A DNA stretch of 64,000 nucleotides from HGM04593 sp045646965. Lineage in GTDB: Bacteria; Bacteroidota; Bacteroidia; Bacteroidales; Bacteroidaceae. Position 1 is the first letter of the stretch. Each line of letters begins with the position of its first letter. Shown piece after piece: positions 17,003 to 25,743 of the stretch. A program made the position numbers and the translations under genes. Location: contig JAZRLR010000034.1 of NCBI GenBank assembly GCA_045646965.1, positions 1 to 64,000 of the forward strand, in the 5' to 3' direction. The notes under the pieces were generated by a model. It was not told the DNA's origin. It searched no databases and saw only the letters and a program-made list of their open reading frames with translations.

Positions 17003-17947
17003 TTACAACTTGCGTCGGTTGCGCGGGTGATGCTCTATAATCTCCTCGCGCAAACGGGTGCGGTCGATGTGAGTGTAAACCTCTGTGGTAGAGATACTTT
17101 CGTGCCCGAGCATCGCCTGTATGATGCGCAAGTTGGCCCCACCCTCGAGCAGGTGCGTCGCAAAGGAGTGGCGAAAGGTGTGCGGGCTGATGCTCTTTGT
17201 GATGCCCGCAGCCATAGCAAGCTCTTTTATTATGTGAAAAACCATAATGCGCGACAGCGATTTCTTGAGCCTCTCGCTCACAAAGACAAAGTCGCGATAG
17301 GCAGGTTTTATATCCACGTGAGAGCGCTCGGCGAAATAGGCCTCGAGCTCGGCTATGGCACGGGGCGAAATGGGTACAAGACGCTGCTTGCCGCCCTTTC
17401 CCGTCACTCTTATAAAACCCTCGTCGAGATAGAGGTCGGAGAGACGCAGGCCGCACAGTTCCGAGACGCGCAGGCCACAACTGTAAAGCATTTCCACCAT
17501 AGCCCTGTTGCGCTGCCCCTCGGCCTTGGAGAGGTCTATGGCATTTATCACGGCGTCTACCTCGGAGAGCGTGAGCACCTCGGGCAGACGCATAGTCATC
17601 TTGGGAGATTTCAATATCTCGGCAGGGTTATCCTCTATGTAACCGTCGAGCTGCAGAAAGGCATAGAAAGAGCGCAGCGACGAGAGTATGCGAGCCTGCG
17701 AGCGAGAGTTTATCCCCGACTCGCTCAACGAAGCAAGGAAAGAGCGCAAATCGGATGTCTGTGCCTGCAATGGGGGCACGCCCTGCCCCTGCAGAAAAAG
17801 CAGAAGCTTGACCACGTCGCCCATATAAGCCTCTATGGTCTTTGGAGATAGCGATTTTTCGAGGCGCAGATAGAGACGAAAGCGATTGACGGGGGTGTCA
17901 TCGCCCCCGCGGTTTTTTTTCCGGCTGTCGTCACCTGCTTTTTTCAT
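17003..17947 (-). CDS. xerD: Site-specific tyrosine recombinase XerD
   Basis: The start at 17947 (MKKAGDDSRKKNRGG) gives 314 residues; the 27-residue extension upstream looks non-coding. An N-terminal SAM-like core-binding domain (FRLYLRLEKSLSPKTIEAY) is followed by a catalytic domain with Arg in SCGLRVSEL, Lys in VTGKGGKQR, HTFRHSFATHLLEGG, LGHESISTT and the nucleophile Tyr in EVYTHID. XerC/D resolve chromosome dimers at dif. The Lys/Arg-rich N-terminus before residue 20 is longer than usual. No integrase context (att repeats, prophage genes) is present, so it is a housekeeping recombinase. Confidence 0.9.
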   Translation of the reverse strand: MKKAGDDSRKKNRGGDDTPVNRFRLYLRLEKSLSPKTIEAYMGDVVKLLLFLQGQGVPPLQAQTSDLRSFLASLSESGINSRSQARILSSLRSFYAFLQLDGYIEDNPAEILKSPKMTMRLPEVLTLSEVDAVINAIDLSKAEGQRNRAMVEMLYSCGLRVSELCGLRLSDLYLDEGFIRVTGKGGKQRLVPISPRAIAELEAYFAERSHVDIKPAYRDFVFVSERLKKSLSRIMVFHIIKELAMAAGITKSISPHTFRHSFATHLLEGGANLRIIQAMLGHESISTTEVYTHIDRTRLREEIIEHHPRNRRKL

Positions 17948-18109
17948 ACTCTCTATTCTTGCCACAAATTTACAAATTTTGCTCGTCGCAGAGGGCAAGA
18001 GGAACCATTTTTTACAACACAGGCACAAATTATTTACCCCGCAGCCGCCGCAGGAGGAGAAAAAGAGCTCACAAGGGCGCTGTAATTTCTCATTTTCATA
18101 GAATTATTG

Positions 18110-18117
18110 TATCTTCG
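18110..18117 (+). promoter_or_regulatory. Promoter -7 box of O-methyltransferase-rbfA operon
   Basis: TATCTTCG followed by CAC, 27 nt before the ATG at 18144. Confidence 0.6.
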
Positions 18118-18143
18118 CACAAATTTAACGCGCACACACATAT

Positions 18144-18779
18144 ATGAGCATCGACAGCAGGCTTGACGAATACATTGCAGAACACAGCAGCCCCGAAGGC
18201 GACTACCTCTACCGTTTGTACCGCGCCACAAACGTGGAGATACTAAACCCGCATATGGCATCGGGGCAGGTGCAGGGACGCCTGCTCAAACTGCTTGTGA
18301 AGATGATACGCCCCAAAAGAATTCTGGAGATAGGCACATACACGGGTTACTCTGCTATATGTATGGCCGAGGGACTGGACGAAGGGGCAAAGATATACAC
18401 CTTTGAGGTGGACGACGAGCTCGAGGATTTCACCCGCAAATGGATTGAGAACTCCCCTGTGGCCGACAAGATAGTCTTCACAATTGGCAGCGCCCTCGAC
18501 ACGGTGCCGCAGATGAACGAGAAGTTCGACCTTGTCTTCATCGACGGTAACAAACGCGAATACACCGCATACTACGAAATGGCTCTCGAGTATCTGAACG
18601 AAGGAGGGTGGATTTTGGCCGACAACACCTTGTGGGACGGCTGGGTAATAGACGAGAAGAGGCAAGATGCACAGACAAACGGCGTGAGGGCGTTCAACGA
18701 CCTTGTGCGCAACGACGACCGTGTGGAGGAGGTTATACTGCCGCTGCGCGACGGATTGACAATTATAAGAAAAAAATAA
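18144..18779 (+). CDS. SAM-dependent O-methyltransferase (YrrM/CCoAOMT-like)
   Basis: A 211-residue class I methyltransferase. The SAM-binding glycine motif is EIGTYTGYSAICMA; the acidic strand is YTFEVDDEL. The metal-binding and catalytic region reads VFIDGNKREYTAYYE and DNTLWDGWV, as in bacterial caffeoyl-CoA O-methyltransferase-like proteins. The natural substrate is unknown in Bacteroidota. It is first in a three-gene run with rbfA (8-bp gap) and a LolE-like permease. Confidence 0.88.
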   Translation: MSIDSRLDEYIAEHSSPEGDYLYRLYRATNVEILNPHMASGQVQGRLLKLLVKMIRPKRILEIGTYTGYSAICMAEGLDEGAKIYTFEVDDELEDFTRKWIENSPVADKIVFTIGSALDTVPQMNEKFDLVFIDGNKREYTAYYEMALEYLNEGGWILADNTLWDGWVIDEKRQDAQTNGVRAFNDLVRNDDRVEEVILPLRDGLTIIRKK

Positions 18780-18787
18780 AAAAGAAT

Positions 18788-19123
18788 ATGGACAGTACCA
18801 GACAGAATAAAATTTCGCGACTCATACAGAAGGAGTTGAGCGACATCTTGCTTAAATTGGCAAAAGAGACAAAAGGCATAATGGTGTCGGTGAGCATCGT
18901 GAGAGTGAGCCCCGACCTTGGCATCGCAAAGGCCTACTTGAGCGTCTTCCCCTCGGAGAAGGGCAACGAGGTTGTAAACCACCTGAACGAGAATATCAAG
19001 GCGATACGCTTCGACCTGGGTAACCGCGTGCGTCACCAGCTGCGCATAATACCCGAGATACGTTTCTACCTCGACGACTCGCTCGACTACATTGAGCACA
19101 TCGACGAATTGCTGAAAGACTAA
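18788..19123 (+). CDS. rbfA: Ribosome-binding factor A
   Basis: A 111-residue KH-like protein starting MDSTRQNKISRLIQKELSDI. It carries the RbfA features VSIVRVSPDLGIAKAYLSVF and the C-terminal YLDDSLDYIEHIDELL. It matures the 16S rRNA 5' end and 30S subunit. The start at 18788 is chosen because the longer frame runs back into the methyltransferase gene. The permease gene follows by 11 bp, an arrangement common in Bacteroidales. Confidence 0.93.
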   Translation: MDSTRQNKISRLIQKELSDILLKLAKETKGIMVSVSIVRVSPDLGIAKAYLSVFPSEKGNEVVNHLNENIKAIRFDLGNRVRHQLRIIPEIRFYLDDSLDYIEHIDELLKD

Positions 19124-19134
19124 CAGCTGCGACG

Positions 19135-20373
19135 ATGAATCTGCCGTTGTACATCGCCAAGCGCTACCTCTTCTCGAAGAAGAGCCATCAGGTGATAAAT
19201 ATAATATCGGGGGTGGCGATATCGGGGGTGGCACTTGCCACTATGGCTATGGTGTGCACCCTGTCGGTGTTCAACGGTTTCAAGCAGATGGTGGCCGAGC
19301 AGTTTACCGCGCTCGACGCCGATATTAAAATCACAGCCACACAAGGCAAAAGCATCGACCTCGACAGCTGTCACTACAAGGAAATAGCCGCTCTGCCCTG
19401 CGTGGGCGTGGCATCGACCGCCGTGGAGGAAAAGGCTATGATACAGTATGGCGGGCGGCAGGTTATGGCAAATGTCAAGGGTGTGGACGATAATTTCGCA
19501 AAGCTCACAAATATCGAAAGCAGCCTGCTGGGCGGCGGACAGTTTATTCTGCAGGACAGCATAAACAGCTATGCCGTGCCGGGCATAGGTATCATAGGAG
19601 GGCTCAACTGCGGGCTCTACCACACCGCACCTCTCGAGGTATATACCCCCAGGCGAGGAAGCAAGGTGAGCATCTCAAACCCGGCGGCAAATTTCAAAAA
19701 AGGATATCTCTTTTCGTCGGGAGTCACATTCTCGGTCAATCAGCCCAAGTACGACGAGGGCTATATACTCACATCGGCACACTTTGCAAGAGAGCTTTTC
19801 GGGCGCAGCGAGAACGAGGCCACAAGCATTGAAATAAAACTTGCCGAGGGATACGACGACAGCGACGCAAAAAAGGAGATTGCCGCGATATGTGGCAAGG
19901 GGCTGAAGATAGAGAATCGCTACGAGCAGCAGAAAGAGATTTTCAAAGTGATGACCGTGGAGAAATTCATCTCATATATTTTCCTCTCGTTCATTCTTCT
20001 CATAGCCTGTTTTAATATCATAGGCACACTCTCTATGCTCATAATTGAAAAGCGCGAGAATATGGAGACTCTGCGAGCCCTCGGAGCCTCCGACGATATC
20101 ATAGGCAGAATTTTTATCATTGAAGGCTCCATAATCTCGGCTATAGGAGCCGTGGGCGGCATTCTCATAGGAATTATTTTGTGCCTTGCGCAGCAGGAAT
20201 TTGGTTTTCTCACGCTTGGCAGCGGCGAGGCTTTCATCACAAGCAGCTACCCTGTGAAGCTGGAGATTCAGGATATTCTCGTAACCTTCGGCACCGTGGT
20301 GGCCGTTGGACTCACCGCCGTGTGGCTGCCTGTGAGACTGCTCACAAAGAGATTCCTTGCGGGGGAGAAATAA
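19135..20373 (+). CDS. LolC/E-like FtsX-family ABC permease
   Basis: A 412-residue permease with one N-terminal transmembrane helix (VAISGVALATMAMVCTLSVF), a large periplasmic MacB-like domain of about 220 residues, and three C-terminal helices (FISYIFLSFILLIACFNIIG, a segment around SIISAIGAVGGILIGI, and a last one near VTFGTVVAVGLTAV). This is the topology of LolC/LolE, which extract lipoproteins from the inner membrane. No ATPase gene adjoins it. The lipoprotein-releasing role is inferred from family membership. Confidence 0.87.
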   Translation: MNLPLYIAKRYLFSKKSHQVINIISGVAISGVALATMAMVCTLSVFNGFKQMVAEQFTALDADIKITATQGKSIDLDSCHYKEIAALPCVGVASTAVEEKAMIQYGGRQVMANVKGVDDNFAKLTNIESSLLGGGQFILQDSINSYAVPGIGIIGGLNCGLYHTAPLEVYTPRRGSKVSISNPAANFKKGYLFSSGVTFSVNQPKYDEGYILTSAHFARELFGRSENEATSIEIKLAEGYDDSDAKKEIAAICGKGLKIENRYEQQKEIFKVMTVEKFISYIFLSFILLIACFNIIGTLSMLIIEKRENMETLRALGASDDIIGRIFIIEGSIISAIGAVGGILIGIILCLAQQEFGFLTLGSGEAFITSSYPVKLEIQDILVTFGTVVAVGLTAVWLPVRLLTKRFLAGEK

Positions 20374-20378
20374 AAAAA

Positions 20379-20398
20379 GAGCCTTCGACAGAAGGCTC
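20379..20398 (-). terminator. Terminator of murI
   Basis: On the minus strand GAGCCTTC, TGTC loop, GAAGGCTC, then seven T. The 5' arm overlaps the last codons of murI and the T-run abuts the convergent permease stop. Confidence 0.85.
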
Positions 20399-21233
20399 AT
20401 TCAAGTGTTACGTGCTGCACATCGATGTGCTTATTCAGATAACGGGAGGCGTGCTCACAGAATTTGTCGCCCGACTCCGTGGTGCAGAAAAGCCTGCCGC
20501 CACCCTTTGAGCACAGAGCATCCATTTCGGGGTGACGCTGCATATAGTCTTTCAGAGATGCTGCCACAGCCGCACCCTGCGTGAGCACCCTCACTCCCTG
20601 CGGGACATATTTCTTTATCTTTTCGATGAGCATAGGATAGTGTGTACAACCCAGAATTATAGTATCTATCTGTGAATCGCGCGACAGCAAATTGTCTATG
20701 TGACGTTTCACAAAATAGTCGGCACCGTCGTTGCCGTGCTCACAGTTTTCCACAAGAGGCACCCACATAGGACAGGCTTCGCCCGTGACCACAATATCGG
20801 GGTAGAGCTTGCGAATCTCAAGGGGATAAGAGTTTGACTTTATAGTACCCTCGGTGGCAAGCACACCCACGTGACGACTCTCGGTGACGCTGCCTATGGT
20901 CTCCACGGTGGGACGTATGATACCGAGCACTCTGCGCTCGGGGGCTATGAGGGGCAGGTCGTTCTGCTGTATGCTGCGCAACGCCTTTGCCGACGCGGTG
21001 TTACAGGCAAGAATCACCAAATGACACCCACGGTTGAAGAGGTGGCGCACACACTCCCTGGTAAAATCATAAACGACATCGAAGGAGCGCGTTCCATAGG
21101 GGGTTCTCGCATTATCTCCTAGATAGAGATAGTCGTACTGCGGCAGCAGCTCCTCAATCTCGCGATAGATTGTCAAGCCGCCATATCCGGAATCGAAGAT
21201 TCCTATCGGCCCTGCTTTCTTGTCGTTTATCAT
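20397..21233 (-). CDS. murI: Glutamate racemase
   Basis: A 278-residue cofactor-independent racemase making D-glutamate for peptidoglycan. Both catalytic cysteines are visible in LACNTASAKAL and LGCTHYPML. The N-terminal motif is IGIFDSGYGGLTIY. It closes a minus-strand envelope run that begins at rex. Its stop codon is overlapped by a terminator. Confidence 0.95.
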   Translation of the reverse strand: MINDKKAGPIGIFDSGYGGLTIYREIEELLPQYDYLYLGDNARTPYGTRSFDVVYDFTRECVRHLFNRGCHLVILACNTASAKALRSIQQNDLPLIAPERRVLGIIRPTVETIGSVTESRHVGVLATEGTIKSNSYPLEIRKLYPDIVVTGEACPMWVPLVENCEHGNDGADYFVKRHIDNLLSRDSQIDTIILGCTHYPMLIEKIKKYVPQGVRVLTQGAAVAASLKDYMQRHPEMDALCSKGGGRLFCTTESGDKFCEHASRYLNKHIDVQHVTLE

Positions 21234-21262
21234 AGTTTCTGTTTTATCGCTTTTTCACAAAA

Positions 21263-21931
21263 CTACTGAACGTTCTCTTGAACGCTCTCCTGCACCTCTT
21301 CGGCAGGCACAAGCTCCACCTCTGGCAGGCTCTCCTCGGCGGGAGTCTCTGTCGCAGGTGTGTGAGCGGCCTCTGCAGCCTCCTCTACACTCTTGACAGC
21401 TGCCTCAACGCTCTCGGTCTCGAGCGAATAGGGGGCAAGCACCTCTTTAATTACAAGCGAGGTGATGTCGATGCCGCAGTTGGGGTTTATGTAACGGCAC
21501 GCCTCCTTGTCGGAGTCGAGCGCATAGGCAAGGTTTTTTATGAGACACACGCGCGCAGTAGCCCTGTCTATCTCGCCTACGATGGGCAGGAAGAGGGAGT
21601 CGTGAGCCTGCACAAGCCACTCCTTCATCTGGTCGCGCATAACGACGCTGCGGTCTACGAGGTCTTGCAGTTCCTTCTGACGCTTGCGCAGGATGGGCTC
21701 GGGGAAGCTGCTCTGGCCGTCGAGGAAAGACACATAGCAGCGTGTCAGTTCCTCCTCGCTGTGAGCTATCTCGCTGTCGCAACGCTCAAGCAGAGCGTTG
21801 TACTCGTCCTGCGCAGCCTTGTACTGCGGCAGTGAATCCATAACAGCCGACAAGCTGAAATAGCCAAATGTCACATTCTGTGCAAAAAGCGTAAAGGGGA
21901 GAAATAGTAATACAAAAAGTAATTTGCGCAT
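21263..21931 (-). CDS. OmpH/Skp-like protein with acidic C-terminal tail
   Basis: A 222-residue exported protein with signal peptide (LLFVLLFLPFTLFAQ). An Skp-like coiled-coil core begins with VTFGYFSLSAVMDSLPQY and lies third in a series after two OmpH genes. Unlike usual Skp (about 160-175 residues) it has a 45-residue Pro/Glu-rich extension (TPATETPAEESLPEVELVPA). Skp holds unfolded outer-membrane proteins in the periplasm. The tail is unexplained. Located between ompH and murI. A chaperone role is inferred from its core and context. Confidence 0.75.
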   Translation of the reverse strand: MRKLLFVLLFLPFTLFAQNVTFGYFSLSAVMDSLPQYKAAQDEYNALLERCDSEIAHSEEELTRCYVSFLDGQSSFPEPILRKRQKELQDLVDRSVVMRDQMKEWLVQAHDSLFLPIVGEIDRATARVCLIKNLAYALDSDKEACRYINPNCGIDITSLVIKEVLAPYSLETESVEAAVKSVEEAAEAAHTPATETPAEESLPEVELVPAEEVQESVQENVQ

Positions 21932-21949
21932 TTCCTACTGTTTTATATT

Positions 21950-21983
21950 ATAAAAAGGAGGAGATGACACCCCCTCCCTTTAT
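21950..21983 (-). terminator. Probable terminator after second ompH
   Basis: On the minus strand AAAGGGAGG and CTCCTCCTTTTTA form a stem with one bulge ending in a T-run, 20 bp after the stop at 22004. The stem is imperfect, so some read-through into the third ompH gene is likely. Confidence 0.5.
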
Positions 21984-22003
21984 ACGTTGTGTTATAGGTC
22001 TAT

Positions 22004-22516
22004 TTATTTCTTGTTTACAGCACCGATACCCAACTTTGTCTTTACTTTGCCGTCGAGGTTATCGCAAAGCGTCTCGCTGATGTAGGGGATTCCTGCCGCA
22101 ATGTCGAACACGCAGATGTAACCACCCTCTGCACCAACTGCCTGAATTGCGTCCTGCAACACCTTGTTTACCTCGGCGAGCTTGGTAGCCTGTGCCTGCT
22201 GAAGGTTCTGGTAGCTCTCCTGCTCATACTGCTGCAAACGTGTGTATATCTCCTGGAGCTCTTTCTCGCGACGCTGAAGGATGTTTGCGGGGAGAGAATC
22301 CTTTACCTGCTCAAACTCGATACCTTTCTTCTCGAGCTCGGTACGCAGACGGTCAAACTCGTCAGAGTACTGCTTCTGCAATGTCTGAAGGTCGTTCTGT
22401 GCCTTGGTAAACTCGGGCATAAGCTGCACGATGGCGGTAGAATTTACATAACCGAATTTCTGTGCAAAAAGGCTCACGGGAGCCAACAAAAGGAATAAAA
22501 CTAAAATCTTTTTCAT
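22004..22516 (-). CDS. OmpH/Skp periplasmic chaperone (second copy)
   Basis: A 170-residue protein with signal peptide (ILVLFLLLAPVSLFAQ), then KFGYVNSTAIVQLMPEF and a long Gln/Glu-rich coiled coil (about residues 35-120) typical of Skp. The C-terminal part (CVFDIAAGIPYIS) returns to the trimerisation domain. It has its own promoter (22560-22567) inside the bamA-ompH run, so it can be expressed apart from bamA. It likely chaperones outer-membrane proteins, including T9SS barrels, to BamA. Confidence 0.88.
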   Translation of the reverse strand: MKKILVLFLLLAPVSLFAQKFGYVNSTAIVQLMPEFTKAQNDLQTLQKQYSDEFDRLRTELEKKGIEFEQVKDSLPANILQRREKELQEIYTRLQQYEQESYQNLQQAQATKLAEVNKVLQDAIQAVGAEGGYICVFDIAAGIPYISETLCDNLDGKVKTKLGIGAVNKK

Positions 22517-22559
22517 TGTATTGTTTTTTAATAATTTTCAATCACTCTTTAACGATGTG

Positions 22560-22567
22560 CAAAGGTA
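22560..22567 (-). promoter_or_regulatory. Internal promoter -7 box of second ompH
   Basis: The minus strand reads TACCTTTG followed by CAC, in the 56-bp gap between the two ompH genes, about 44 nt before the start codon. Confidence 0.6.
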
Positions 22568-22572
22568 ATAAT

Positions 22573-23094
22573 TTAATTTGAATAACCAAGTTTGGCAAGA
22601 ACCTCGTTGCTTATATCCACCTTGGGCGATGCATATATGATACTCACGGCCGAAGCGCGGTCAATGACCATAGAGTATTTCTTGCTCTCGCACACCTCCT
22701 TCACGGCGTTGTAAATCTCGTCCTGAATAGGTGCCATAAGGCTCTCGCGTTTCTTATAAAGCTCGCCGTTGGGGCCAAAGTAGAGACGCTTAAGGTCGGA
22801 CGCCTGCTTCTCCTTGGCAAGGATTTCCTCCTCGCGGGCGGTGCGCTGCTCGTCGGAGAGGAAAGGCGACTCGCTCTGATATTTCTTGTAGAGAGCCTCG
22901 GCCTCTTGCGAGAGTTCGTCTATCTCGCCCTGCCATCTCTTGGACTGCTGTGCCATCTGCTCGTTTGCACGCTCATAGGCCGGGATATTCTTGAGGATAT
23001 ACTCCATATCTATGAGAGCATATTTCTGCGCTTGCACGCCTGCCGCTGCCACACAGGCAAGCACTATAATCATAAAAAATCGTTTCATAGCCAT
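22573..23094 (-). CDS. OmpH/Skp periplasmic chaperone (first copy)
   Basis: A 173-residue protein with signal peptide (FFMIIVLACVAAAGVQAQ) followed by KYALIDMEYILKNIPAYERA and a charged coiled coil, then VIDRASAVSIIYASPKVDIS. Full Skp length. It starts 5 bp after the bamA stop, so co-expression with its client machine is expected. A second Met two codons downstream is an alternative start. Confidence 0.9.
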   Translation of the reverse strand: MAMKRFFMIIVLACVAAAGVQAQKYALIDMEYILKNIPAYERANEQMAQQSKRWQGEIDELSQEAEALYKKYQSESPFLSDEQRTAREEEILAKEKQASDLKRLYFGPNGELYKKRESLMAPIQDEIYNAVKEVCESKKYSMVIDRASAVSIIYASPKVDISNEVLAKLGYSN

Positions 23095-23099
23095 ATTGT

Positions 23100-25730
23100 T
23101 TAAAATTCTTGTCCCAAAATAAAGTGGAAGTGACTGCCGCCGTAACGATTAGTACCAAAGACGTCGTCAAATCCGTAAGCCCAGTCGAGACCTATCAGAC
23201 CAATCATCTGCAGGAAGACACGGATACCCACGCCTGCACTGCGCTTGAGGTCGAAGAGGTTGAACTTTGATGCGTCTGTCCAGGCATTACCACCCTCGAC
23301 GAACGCAAGACCATAGATGTTTGTTGTGCCCTGCAGCATAAAGGGGAAGCGCAGCTCAAGCCCCAAACGTGTGTAGGCATATCCCTCGTAACCATAGGGG
23401 GTGAGGCTTCCGTTCTCGTATCCACGCAATGCAATCATATCTGTGGCATAGTTATAAGAGTATCCGCTCATACCATCACCACCCACATAGAATGTCTCAA
23501 AGGGCGATTTTTTGTTTCGGTCATAGCTGCCGAGGATACCGAAGTCGGCACGTGTCATAAGCACGAAATTGTGCTTGCCCTTGGTGAGGGAGGTGTAGGT
23601 CTTACTGCGGAATTTTATCTTGTAGTACTCAATCCACTTATGTTTCTCACGCAGCTCGTCCTTGTAGGTGGGGCTTTTGGCGTTTTGTGCAAGCGATGCG
23701 TAATCCTTGCCGTCGAAAGCCGAATAGGGAGGGGTAAATGAAGTCTGCAATGAGAAATCGGAGCCGCTGCGGGGGAAATAGGGGTTGTCGATGGAGTTAC
23801 GTGCCAAGGTCATCGAGAGGTTTATGTTATTGCAATTTCCGTCGGTTATGAGGAAGTACTGCCAATCCTTCAATGAGTAGACCTGGTAGTTAAGCTCGGC
23901 CGAAAGGGTGAAATAGTCGTCGGGCCATTTGAGACGACGTCCCCAGCCCACCGACACACCATACATACGGATATATTTGTCGGGGTCGTAGTATGAGGCT
24001 ACATTGTTATACCCGTAGCCGTTGTAATTACCGTAGCCATAGAGGTAGTTGTTATAGTTATTGTAGTAGGCCGAGTTGTAGTAGCTGTCGGCCACGTCGG
24101 TCTGCACCGACATAAACGCCGAAATAGAGAATGAATTGGGGCGTTTGCGGCCAAACCAGGGGTCGAAGAACGATATGCTGTACGACTGATAATATTTTCC
24201 GTTTGACTGCGCGCTTAAGGTAAGTGTCTGGCCGTCGCCCTGCGGTATGATTCCGCGACGCAACGCGTTCTTGCGAAAGAGGTTACGCATAGAGAAGTTG
24301 GTAAACTTCAGCGACAGCTTACCGATGATACCTGTCTGTCCCCAACCGGCCGATAGTTCTATCTGGTCGCTGCTCTTTGAGGCGAGGTTCCAGTTCACAT
24401 CCACGGTACCCGTCTCGCGATTGGGCAGCACGTCGGGCTTTGAGGTCTCGGGGTCGAAGTGTCCCATATTTGCAATCTCGCGGAAAGAGCGCTCGAGCGC
24501 TTGCATAGAGAAGAGGTTACCCGGCAGAGTGCGCAGCTCGCGGCGCACCACCTCCTCGTAGAGTCGGTCGTTACCGAAAATCTTCACGCGGTCTATGGTC
24601 GCCTGTGTACCCTCGGACATACGCAGCTCGAGGTCTACCGAGTCGTTCTCGACGCTCACCTCAATGGGCAGAACCTCAAAGAATACATATCCTTTATTAT
24701 AATACTCGTTCTTCACGGCGTCTTCGTCCTCATAGAGGCGTTTGTCGAGCTCTGTCTGGTTGTAGACATCGCCGCTCTTGAGACGCAGCAAATAGTCGAG
24801 ATAGGCTGTGGAATAGACGCTGTTACCCACCCAACGGATATTGCGCAGGTGATACTGATTACCCTCGTCGATGTTTATATATATATCGACACTTTTGTCG
24901 TTGTAGGGGACAACGCTGTCGGCCACGATGCGTGCATCGCGGTAACCGTACTCGGCATATCGGGCAAGGATTTTCTCCTTGTCTTCCTTGTACTTCTCGG
25001 GGGTGAACTTCTTTGAACGCAGGAAGGTGTTCTTGAACGTGCTCCAACGAGTCTTTTCGCGGGTTTTCATCGCATATTTTATCTTTTTATCGGCAACTTT
25101 GTCCACTCCCGACAGATATATGCGATGCACCTTTATCTTCTCGTTCTTATCGACGGTTATATCAACTATCACCTGGTTGTCGGCGGTTACATCGGGACGC
25201 TGCTCTATGGTTATATCGGCGTTATTGTAACCCTTGTCCTCATAATAGTTTCTTATCATTTTCTTGGCGGCGTCCACCATATTGGGGGTAATCTGGTTAC
25301 CCTTGCGCAGGTTGAGACGAAGGTCTAAATCGTCGCGCTCGCTCTTTTTCACTCCTTTGTAGTTTATCTGCGACACACGGGGGCGCTGCTTGAGCTTTAT
25401 GCCCAAGTAGATGTTATTACCCACGATGCTGTCGGCAACGATGTTTACATCGGAGAAGAGACCGTGTTTCCAATAGTTCTTTACGGCACCTGTAATTGCC
25501 TCGCCGGGCACCTCGATGACGTCGCCCACCGACAAGCCCGATATTCCTATTATAACATAGGGCTCGTAGTTGTCTACGCCTGTGAGGTTTATGCCTGCAA
25601 TTTTGTATACACGCGGGTTATCGGTGTACAATATTGTGGGGTTCACTATTGTATTCTGTGCCTGCAGATACAGGGGCAGGAGCAAGAGTGCCGCCAGGAA
25701 AAAATTCTTTATCGATGAAAGATATCTCAT
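23100..25730 (-). CDS. bamA: Outer-membrane assembly factor BamA
   Basis: Start 25730 gives a signal peptide (NFFLAALLLLPLYLQAQ) and about 876 residues; a start at 25754 would overlap uppS. POTRA domains fill roughly residues 30-420. A 16-stranded barrel of the Omp85 family follows, including the lid-type motif near ALRGYENGSLTPYGYEG and the final strand FHFILGQEF. BamA inserts beta-barrels into the outer membrane. An unusual Tyr/Asn/Gly-rich stretch (SAYYNNYNNYLYGYGNYNGY) at about residues 545-580 sits in a barrel loop. It lies between uppS and three ompH genes, the usual Bacteroidales order. Confidence 0.95.
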   Translation of the reverse strand: MRYLSSIKNFFLAALLLLPLYLQAQNTIVNPTILYTDNPRVYKIAGINLTGVDNYEPYVIIGISGLSVGDVIEVPGEAITGAVKNYWKHGLFSDVNIVADSIVGNNIYLGIKLKQRPRVSQINYKGVKKSERDDLDLRLNLRKGNQITPNMVDAAKKMIRNYYEDKGYNNADITIEQRPDVTADNQVIVDITVDKNEKIKVHRIYLSGVDKVADKKIKYAMKTREKTRWSTFKNTFLRSKKFTPEKYKEDKEKILARYAEYGYRDARIVADSVVPYNDKSVDIYINIDEGNQYHLRNIRWVGNSVYSTAYLDYLLRLKSGDVYNQTELDKRLYEDEDAVKNEYYNKGYVFFEVLPIEVSVENDSVDLELRMSEGTQATIDRVKIFGNDRLYEEVVRRELRTLPGNLFSMQALERSFREIANMGHFDPETSKPDVLPNRETGTVDVNWNLASKSSDQIELSAGWGQTGIIGKLSLKFTNFSMRNLFRKNALRRGIIPQGDGQTLTLSAQSNGKYYQSYSISFFDPWFGRKRPNSFSISAFMSVQTDVADSYYNSAYYNNYNNYLYGYGNYNGYGYNNVASYYDPDKYIRMYGVSVGWGRRLKWPDDYFTLSAELNYQVYSLKDWQYFLITDGNCNNINLSMTLARNSIDNPYFPRSGSDFSLQTSFTPPYSAFDGKDYASLAQNAKSPTYKDELREKHKWIEYYKIKFRSKTYTSLTKGKHNFVLMTRADFGILGSYDRNKKSPFETFYVGGDGMSGYSYNYATDMIALRGYENGSLTPYGYEGYAYTRLGLELRFPFMLQGTTNIYGLAFVEGGNAWTDASKFNLFDLKRSAGVGIRVFLQMIGLIGLDWAYGFDDVFGTNRYGGSHFHFILGQEF

Positions 25731-25743
25731 TTTACTTATATTA

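Noticed and set aside
17003..17947. Tyrosine recombinase as integrase of a mobile element
   Set aside because: All XerD motifs are present, no att repeats or mobile genes flank it, and neighbours are housekeeping genes.
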